DNA of 27,717 nucleotides, taken from NCBI GenBank assembly GCA_030039095.1, contig JASHQP010000006.1, positions 1-27,717 of the forward strand, written 5' to 3'. The translations under genes were made by a program, and so were the position numbers. The notes beneath the pieces were generated by a model that was not told where the DNA came from, did not search any database, and saw nothing but the letters and a program-made list of their open reading frames with translations. This DNA comes from Streptosporangiaceae bacterium. GTDB taxonomy: Bacteria; Actinomycetota; Actinomycetes; Streptosporangiales; Streptosporangiaceae. Below are positions 23,769-27,717 of this stretch, one piece after another (position 1 is the first letter of the stretch; each line of letters starts with the position of its first letter).

Positions 23769-24035
23769 TTAATGCGGGGCCGGAGGCCATAAGCGCCGGA
23801 TCAGTGCGATCTCGGTACCCGGCCGGAACGGGCCGCAGCGGGCTCCGGCGCGCCTCCCGGCCACCATGGCAGGGGGTGACGCGGGTCGCGGGTCGCGGCG
23901 GGTGATTCGCACCGGGCCTGCGCGGCGCCGGGCCAGGTGCTCGTCGACCTCGGCGGCCAGGCGGCCGGCACCCGGCCGGAGGTCCGGCGTCTCCGGCGCG
24001 AAAGCTGCCAGCCGCTTCGCGTTTACTCTTGACAA
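23769..24035 (-). CDS. Possible small protein between two control elements (doubtful)
   Basis: An 88-codon minus-strand frame opens at a TTG (24035) and ends at a TAA inside the element C neighbourhood. Its body (KRLAAFAPETPDLRPGAGRLAAEVDEHLARRRAG) has a protein-like composition and G/C-biased third positions. No Shine-Dalgarno is visible and the TTG lies inside the -35 region of the plus-strand promoter at 24027-24059. No family is recognised. It may be a gene relic or chance open frame in GC-rich DNA. Confidence 0.25.
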   Translation of the reverse strand: MSRVNAKRLAAFAPETPDLRPGAGRLAAEVDEHLARRRAGPVRITRRDPRPASPPAMVAGRRAGARCGPFRPGTEIALIRRLWPPAPH

Positions 24036-24059
24036 AATAGATCGAAATTATAGAGAATC
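24027..24059 (+). promoter_or_regulatory. Conserved promoter of the amidohydrolase-like gene (copy 2)
   Basis: TTGACA (24029-24034) and TAGAGA (24051-24056) are separated by 16 nt, as in the copy at 18306-18338, with 28 of 33 positions identical. The spacer contains GATCGAAATTAT, which matches the core of the 20-bp element in the reverse direction (GATCAAAATTAT). It lies about 75 nt upstream of the start at 24131. Confidence 0.75.
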
Positions 24060-24130
24060 GCCCAGTGGCGACTTCCCTGGCACCAGGAAACCCCTGATGA
24101 CTTGCCCCACATCCCGAACGGCAGACCAGC

Positions 24131-25426
24131 ATGCTCATCATCCCTTCGTGGTCTTCGAGTTCCACCCGTTACCTCACCAGGCCGCCAGCTCTGCTGCTGC
24201 GGGAGGCGTCCCTGGCCGACGGCCGGGTGGCCGACATCTTGACCGGGGATGGCACGATCGTCGAGGTGGCCGACCACGCAGCGAGCCATCCGTCATACGC
24301 GAAGGTTCTGAACTTGCGCGGGTACCTGCTCCTGCCGTCGTTCACCGAACCGCACGCACACCTCGGCCAGGTGCTCCCAGGCAACGGTGGCGACAGCCGG
24401 CCGCGGCCCTCGCGGCAAGCACCTGTGGGCCGGCGGACCGCCGCTTCGGCCCGCCCGGCCGACTCGTTCACGCGCGGCTGGGCCGCCGCCACGAATTACC
24501 TGCTCAATGGGACGACCGCGATCCGCGGGCACGTCGACGTGACGGATCCGTCCGGGCTGGAAGCGCTCCAGCTGCTCCTCGACCTGCGGGCCAGCCTGGC
24601 CGGAATCATGGACGTCCAGATCGTGGCCACAACCCCTGCCCCGGTGGCCGGCCGGGCAGGGGCCCGCCATCGGGGATCGCTGCGCTACGCGCTCGCCGTG
24701 GGGGCGGACCTGGCCGGCGGTGCTCCCGACCTCGACGGCGATCCCGATCGCGCCGTCGAGAGCCTGGCCGCAACGGCGGCCGATGCGGACGCGGGGCTCG
24801 ACCTGGACGTGAGCGAGGTCCCCGGCCCTGCAGCGCGGACGCTGTCGCGGCTGGTGGCGGTCGCTGAAGCCGGATTCGGCAACCCGGTGACCGCCAGTCA
24901 CGTGACCAGCCTTGCGATCCCACCGGAGCGTCGTCCGGAGTTCCTGCGGTCGCTCGCCCGCGCCCGGATCGGCGCGGTGACCATGCCGAAGGTCATCCCC
25001 GCGCCGGGAGCCGGCGCGGGGACGGGCCCGGCGCGCCGGCTCACGGGCATACGGCAACTGCTGGCTGCGGGCGTGACCGTGGCGGCCAGCGGGAGCGGCG
25101 AGCGGAATCCCGAAGCGGCACCGGGGCGAGCCGATCCGCTGGCGACGGCGTCGCTCCTCGCCACAGCCGGACGGCTGCCCCTGGCGACCGCGCTGGCCGC
25201 GGTCACCTCGGCCGGCCGGCAGATCATGCGACTGCCCGAGGTCGCGATCGCGCCCGGCTTTCCTGCGGACCTGGTGGCGGTGCGGGCCGTGTCCCTTCGG
25301 CACGCGATCGCCACACGGGCGGCCGACCGCATCGTCCTGCGCGGCGGCCGGGTCGTGGCGCGCACCCGGGCTGGCGACGAGTCGGCCACGCTGGAATTCC
25401 ACGCGATGTGCCCGGTCTGGAACTAG
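24131..25426 (+). CDS. Amidohydrolase (cytosine-deaminase-like) with degenerate active site
   Basis: The 431-residue protein has the two parts of the amidohydrolase fold: a small beta-sandwich (residues about 20-70, and the end) and a TIM barrel with the metal motif EPHAHLG (His75, His77). Spacing to the CodA family places the third ligand His at Asp226 (LDLDVSEV) and the second late His at His257 (TASHVTSL). The catalytic metal-bound Asp falls at Gly323/Glu324 (ASGSGERNP). The acid Glu229 is kept. Two expected metal/catalytic residues are thus missing, so deaminase activity is doubtful; it may bind a ligand or have another chemistry. PGRADPLATASLL matches family members. It follows the shared promoter and sits inside an envelope locus, which is unexpected for a nucleobase enzyme. 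No clear ribosome site is seen. Confidence 0.8.
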   Translation: MLIIPSWSSSSTRYLTRPPALLLREASLADGRVADILTGDGTIVEVADHAASHPSYAKVLNLRGYLLLPSFTEPHAHLGQVLPGNGGDSRPRPSRQAPVGRRTAASARPADSFTRGWAAATNYLLNGTTAIRGHVDVTDPSGLEALQLLLDLRASLAGIMDVQIVATTPAPVAGRAGARHRGSLRYALAVGADLAGGAPDLDGDPDRAVESLAATAADADAGLDLDVSEVPGPAARTLSRLVAVAEAGFGNPVTASHVTSLAIPPERRPEFLRSLARARIGAVTMPKVIPAPGAGAGTGPARRLTGIRQLLAAGVTVAASGSGERNPEAAPGRADPLATASLLATAGRLPLATALAAVTSAGRQIMRLPEVAIAPGFPADLVAVRAVSLRHAIATRAADRIVLRGGRVVARTRAGDESATLEFHAMCPVWN

Positions 25427-25480
25427 GACGGCCGCTGCCCTCGCGGGCATGGCGGGGCGTCGGCCTGTGCTCGGCCATCC

Positions 25481-25494
25481 CAGGCAGCTGCCTG
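25481..25494. terminator. Perfect palindrome after the amidohydrolase-like gene
   Basis: CAGGCAGCTGCCTG is its own reverse complement and lies 55 bp past the stop. Flanking CCAT/ATGG could extend the stem with a small bulge. It could be a terminator stem or a dimeric binding site. Confidence 0.35.
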
Positions 25495-25560
25495 ATGGTC
25501 AAGAGCAGGCCATGAGGGGTTCACGCGTCGGCCATCTAGAGCCGGCCGAGTTATAAAAAT

Positions 25561-25580
25561 CGATAATTTTGATCGACTTG
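25561..25580 (+). promoter_or_regulatory. Shared 20-bp control element, copy B
   Basis: CGATAATTTTGATCGACTTG is identical to copy A at 18527-18546. With the preceding T it forms the full interrupted palindrome TCGAT-AATTTTG-ATCGA. It ends 15 bp before the GTG of the PAP2-like gene. Confidence 0.78.
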
Positions 25581-25595
25581 CTCGATTAAACCGAG

Positions 25596-26762
25596 GTGAT
25601 CAACCTGAAACGAGGCCAGCAGTTCGTGGCCGGCGGACCTGGAGACGGCCCTGGCCGCGCCGGCACGGCCGGGATGACGTCCCCCACGGCCCCCGTCACA
25701 CCGCGGCTAGTGACCTGGGCCAAGCGGCGGCGGATGCTCATCGGATGGTCCATCCTTGTGGCCGCCTTCATCGTGTGCACGGCGCTGATCGGCATTCCCC
25801 TGTCGGAGGACACGGTCCTGATCTGGCTGGCCGGCGCTCTGTTCGTGGCCAGCCTCGACGACCTGAAGAACTGGCGCAGCGGGGTGCTGCGCGACTGGCT
25901 CCCGCTGTATGTGGTGCTGGCTGTCTACAGCCTGCTGCGCGGCTACGCCAGCCACGTGCTGTGGGGGCCATTCGTCCGGCCGCAGATCGCCATCGACCGG
26001 TTCATCGGCCTCGGCACCGTGCCGACGGTCCAGCTCCAGCAGTGGCTGTTCAACCCGAACTACCTGCACTGGTGGGACTATGCGGCCTGGGCGGTCTACA
26101 ACAGCCACTTTTTCGCCAGCTACGTGATCGCCGCCGTGCTCTGGAAAAGGAATCACGAGCGGTTCCGGCGCTTCATCGCCCTGTTCGTGAGCCTCACCTT
26201 CGTCGGCTACCTCGGGTACCTGTTCTACCCCGCGATGCCGCCGTGGATGGCAAGCGAGGCGGGCCATCTCGCGCCCACGCTGGGTCATGCCGCGCCGTAT
26301 GCGACCCTCCCGGTCTCGCCGTCGTACCTCACCGCATCCACCGGCTACGGCGGGGCCACGACCAGGATCATCCCGCTGGTGTGGCAGCACATCGGCCTGA
26401 AGGCGGCCGCGGCCCTGTTCACGCACGGCAGCGAGTTCGCCAACAACGTCGCCGCGATGCCCTCGCTGCACGCCGCCTATCCGATGCTCATCCTGCTGTT
26501 CTTCTGGCGCCGTGCCCGGCGGCCGGTCCGGGTGCTCCTCGTCGGCTACGTACTGGCCATGGCCTTCGGCCTGGTCTACACCGGCGAGCACTTCGTGACC
26601 GACGAGATCGCCGGATGGGCCTGCGCGATCGCCGTTTACTTCATCGGCTCGCGGGTGCTGGACCGGCGCCGCAAAAGGCAGCGCAGCGAGCACGGCACGG
26701 CCGGCGGATCAAGTGCCCTGCCCGATGACGGCCAGGCCACCGCCCTGCCGGTGAGCGCCTGA
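25596..26762 (+). CDS. PAP2-superfamily membrane enzyme (inositol-phosphotransferase-like)
   Basis: The product, up to 388 residues, has about six spans. The late PAP2 motifs are clear: PSLHAAYP (His292) and YTGEHFVTDE (His332, Asp336), the nucleophile and its partner acid. The WLFNPNYLHWWDYAAWAVYNSHFFASYVIAAVLW region (about 150-180) and these boxes are typical of the PAP2_3/Aur1-like branch, which moves inositol phosphate onto lipids, rather than simple phosphatases. The first span with IGIPLSEDTVLIWL is shared with the small protein at 23517-23726. The GTG at 25596 abuts its GAGG, so the ATG at 25674 is an alternative start. It should act on a lipid phosphate at the outer membrane face. 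Confidence 0.87.
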   Translation: MINLKRGQQFVAGGPGDGPGRAGTAGMTSPTAPVTPRLVTWAKRRRMLIGWSILVAAFIVCTALIGIPLSEDTVLIWLAGALFVASLDDLKNWRSGVLRDWLPLYVVLAVYSLLRGYASHVLWGPFVRPQIAIDRFIGLGTVPTVQLQQWLFNPNYLHWWDYAAWAVYNSHFFASYVIAAVLWKRNHERFRRFIALFVSLTFVGYLGYLFYPAMPPWMASEAGHLAPTLGHAAPYATLPVSPSYLTASTGYGGATTRIIPLVWQHIGLKAAAALFTHGSEFANNVAAMPSLHAAYPMLILLFFWRRARRPVRVLLVGYVLAMAFGLVYTGEHFVTDEIAGWACAIAVYFIGSRVLDRRRKRQRSEHGTAGGSSALPDDGQATALPVSA

Positions 26763-26835
26763 CATCGCCGGCCCCGGTGATGATGGCGCCGGTCAGATCG
26801 AACGCGGTCAGCGGCGGGTACCGCCCTCACCACGG
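26763..26835. terminator. Convergent gap with short stem-loop
   Basis: The PAP2-like gene (plus) and the glycerophosphotransferase gene (minus) converge here. GGCGG-GTA-CCGCC at 26813-26825 could form a short 5-bp stem. It is weak evidence for a bidirectional terminator. Confidence 0.25.
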
Positions 26836-27717
26836 CTAGCTGCCGAAGATGCGGTCGCAGGCTCTTGCTGCGGCCTTGCCGTCGTCGAGTGGGCAGAATG
26901 TGGCGGTGAATGCGTCGTAGGCGGTGCGGTGTGCGGCTGCTACCGTGTCGATGTCGCCGATCGCGGTGATCACCTCGTCGGAGGTGGGCAGCAGCGGGCC
27001 GGGTGCCTGGGCTTCGAAGTCGAAGTAGAAGCCGCGCAGGTGGTCGCGGTACTGGGCGAGGTCGTAGGTGAAGAAGAGCATGGGCCGGCCGGTGGGGGCG
27101 AAGTCGAACATCACCGATGAGTAGTCGGTCACCAGCACGTCGGCGACCAGGAGCAGCTCGGAGATGTCCGGGTACGCGGTCACGTTGATCGCGAAGCCGG
27201 GCCGGGTGCCGGCCGGCACGTCCTCGGCCATGTGGTGATGCCCGCGGATCAGGACCACGCAGTCGCCGCCGAGCTCGCGCCAGGCGCGGTCGAGGTCGAG
27301 CCGCAGATCGAACCGGTACCGGCCGGAGGCGTAGTACTGGTCATCGCGCCAGGTCGGCGCGTACAGCACCACCCGCTTTCCCTCCGCCAGCCCCAGCCGC
27401 CGGCGCACCCCGGCCGCGATGCGGGCGGCGTCACCGCTGTGCAGTACGTCGTTGCGCGGATACCCCGACTCGAGCACCTCACCGCCGTAGCGGAACGCGC
27501 GGCGCATGACCGGCGTGCTGAACGGGTTGGGCGAAACCAGCAGGTCCCACTTGGCCACGTCGGCGGCCAGCACACCGAAGTACCCCACCCCGCTGATGAA
27601 CTGGGGCGCGGTGATGTCAAAGCCGATCTTCTTCAGCGGCGTCCCGTGCCAGGTCTGGACGTAGAACTGGCCGTCGCGCTTGTGGTAGTTCAGGCCCATG
27701 TCGTCGTTCGCGATCAC
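26836..27717 (-). CDS. CDP-glycerol:poly(glycerophosphate) glycerophosphotransferase (partial)
   Basis: The last 293 residues of the protein are visible; the 5' end lies right of the window. All hallmarks of the TagB/TagF catalytic domain are present: TWHGTPLKKIGFD (active-site His), SGYPRNDVL, VVLYAPTWRDDQYY, IRGHHHM (second His), DVLVTDYSSVMFDF and PMLFFTYDLAQYRD. Such peripheral membrane enzymes polymerise glycerol phosphate from CDP-glycerol into teichoic-acid-type chains, or transfer related polyol phosphates. In actinobacteria they are often fused to an N-terminal glycosyltransferase domain, which cannot be checked here. It fits the envelope-polymer theme of the neighbouring genes. Confidence 0.93.
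   Translation of the reverse strand: MIANDDMGLNYHKRDGQFYVQTWHGTPLKKIGFDITAPQFISGVGYFGVLAADVAKWDLLVSPNPFSTPVMRRAFRYGGEVLESGYPRNDVLHSGDAARIAAGVRRRLGLAEGKRVVLYAPTWRDDQYYASGRYRFDLRLDLDRAWRELGGDCVVLIRGHHHMAEDVPAGTRPGFAINVTAYPDISELLLVADVLVTDYSSVMFDFAPTGRPMLFFTYDLAQYRDHLRGFYFDFEAQAPGPLLPTSDEVITAIGDIDTVAAAHRTAYDAFTATFCPLDDGKAAARACDRIFGS

Larger units (their letters stand above)
23727..24130. other. Divergent control region holding element C and promoter copy 2
   Basis: Between the GT-C unit (minus) and the amidohydrolase-like gene (plus) lie the element at 23747-23766 and the promoter at 24027-24059. The 260 bp between them are GC-rich and hold an open minus-strand frame (see the 23769-24035 entry). 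Nothing else is recognised. Confidence 0.6.
25427..25595. other. Intergenic region with palindrome and element B
   Basis: The 169 bp between the amidohydrolase-like and PAP2-like genes hold a perfect 14-bp palindrome, CAGGCAGCTGCCTG (25481-25494), possibly part of a terminator for the upstream gene. The AT-rich block beginning at 25551 leads into the 20-bp element at 25561-25580. Confidence 0.55.

Noticed and set aside
24293..25450. 385-codon minus-strand frame
   Set aside because: Shadow of the amidohydrolase-like gene, which has recognisable fold motifs on the plus strand.

Overview
The window is high-GC DNA (roughly 70% by eye, third codon positions almost all G or C), with GTG/TTG starts, many ATGA/GTGA stop-start overlaps and actinobacterial gene families: a PAS-GAF-PP2C-HATPase phosphatase, an MptB-like polyprenol-phosphomannose mannosyltransferase and a mycofactocin-type SDR relic. 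It is a chromosomal stretch of an actinobacterium. Genus cannot be told from sequence alone. No rRNA, tRNA, CRISPR array or intact insertion sequence was seen.

Left part (1-10700). An N-terminal fragment with a twin-arginine-like start and a 21-bp tandem repeat runs off the left edge. It is followed, all on the minus strand, by a phasin/SAP-like helical protein, an M13 zinc metallopeptidase, a lipoprotein sulfatase, a scrambled sugar-ABC-ATPase/LacI remnant, an intact LacI regulator, and a tightly coupled three-gene cassette (P-loop kinase, cytosolic NMT1/THI5-like binding protein, OppA-like lipoprotein). A rhodanese-type sulfurtransferase is divergent from that cassette.

Middle (10650-14200). 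A 59-codon acidic protein starting with GTG, an SDR relic, and a large multi-domain PP2C phosphatase whose 3' end reads out of frame through that relic. A small single-span membrane protein gene is divergent from the phosphatase.

Right part (14250-27717). This is a cell-envelope glycopolymer/phospholipid locus: two GT2 glycosyltransferases, a CDP-alcohol phosphatidyltransferase, a glycerol-1-phosphate dehydrogenase, an MptB-like GT-C mannosyltransferase, two ArnT/PMT-like GT-C enzymes, a small membrane protein, an amidohydrolase-fold protein with lost catalytic residues, a PAP2/inositol-phosphotransferase-like enzyme and, at the edge, a CDP-glycerol glycerophosphotransferase. The transcription units appear tied together by repeated AT-rich control elements. 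A 20-bp sequence is identical at 18527-18546 and 25561-25580 and nearly identical (inverted) at 23747-23766. A 33-bp promoter at 18306-18338 (minus) matches 24027-24059 (plus) at 28 of 33 positions. The small membrane protein is a gapless partial copy of the N-terminus of the PAP2 protein, and each sits behind its own copy of the 20-bp element. This coordinated locus is the best candidate in the window for an undescribed system: a dispersed but co-regulated pathway for a glycosylated glycerol-phosphate or inositol-phosphate envelope polymer.
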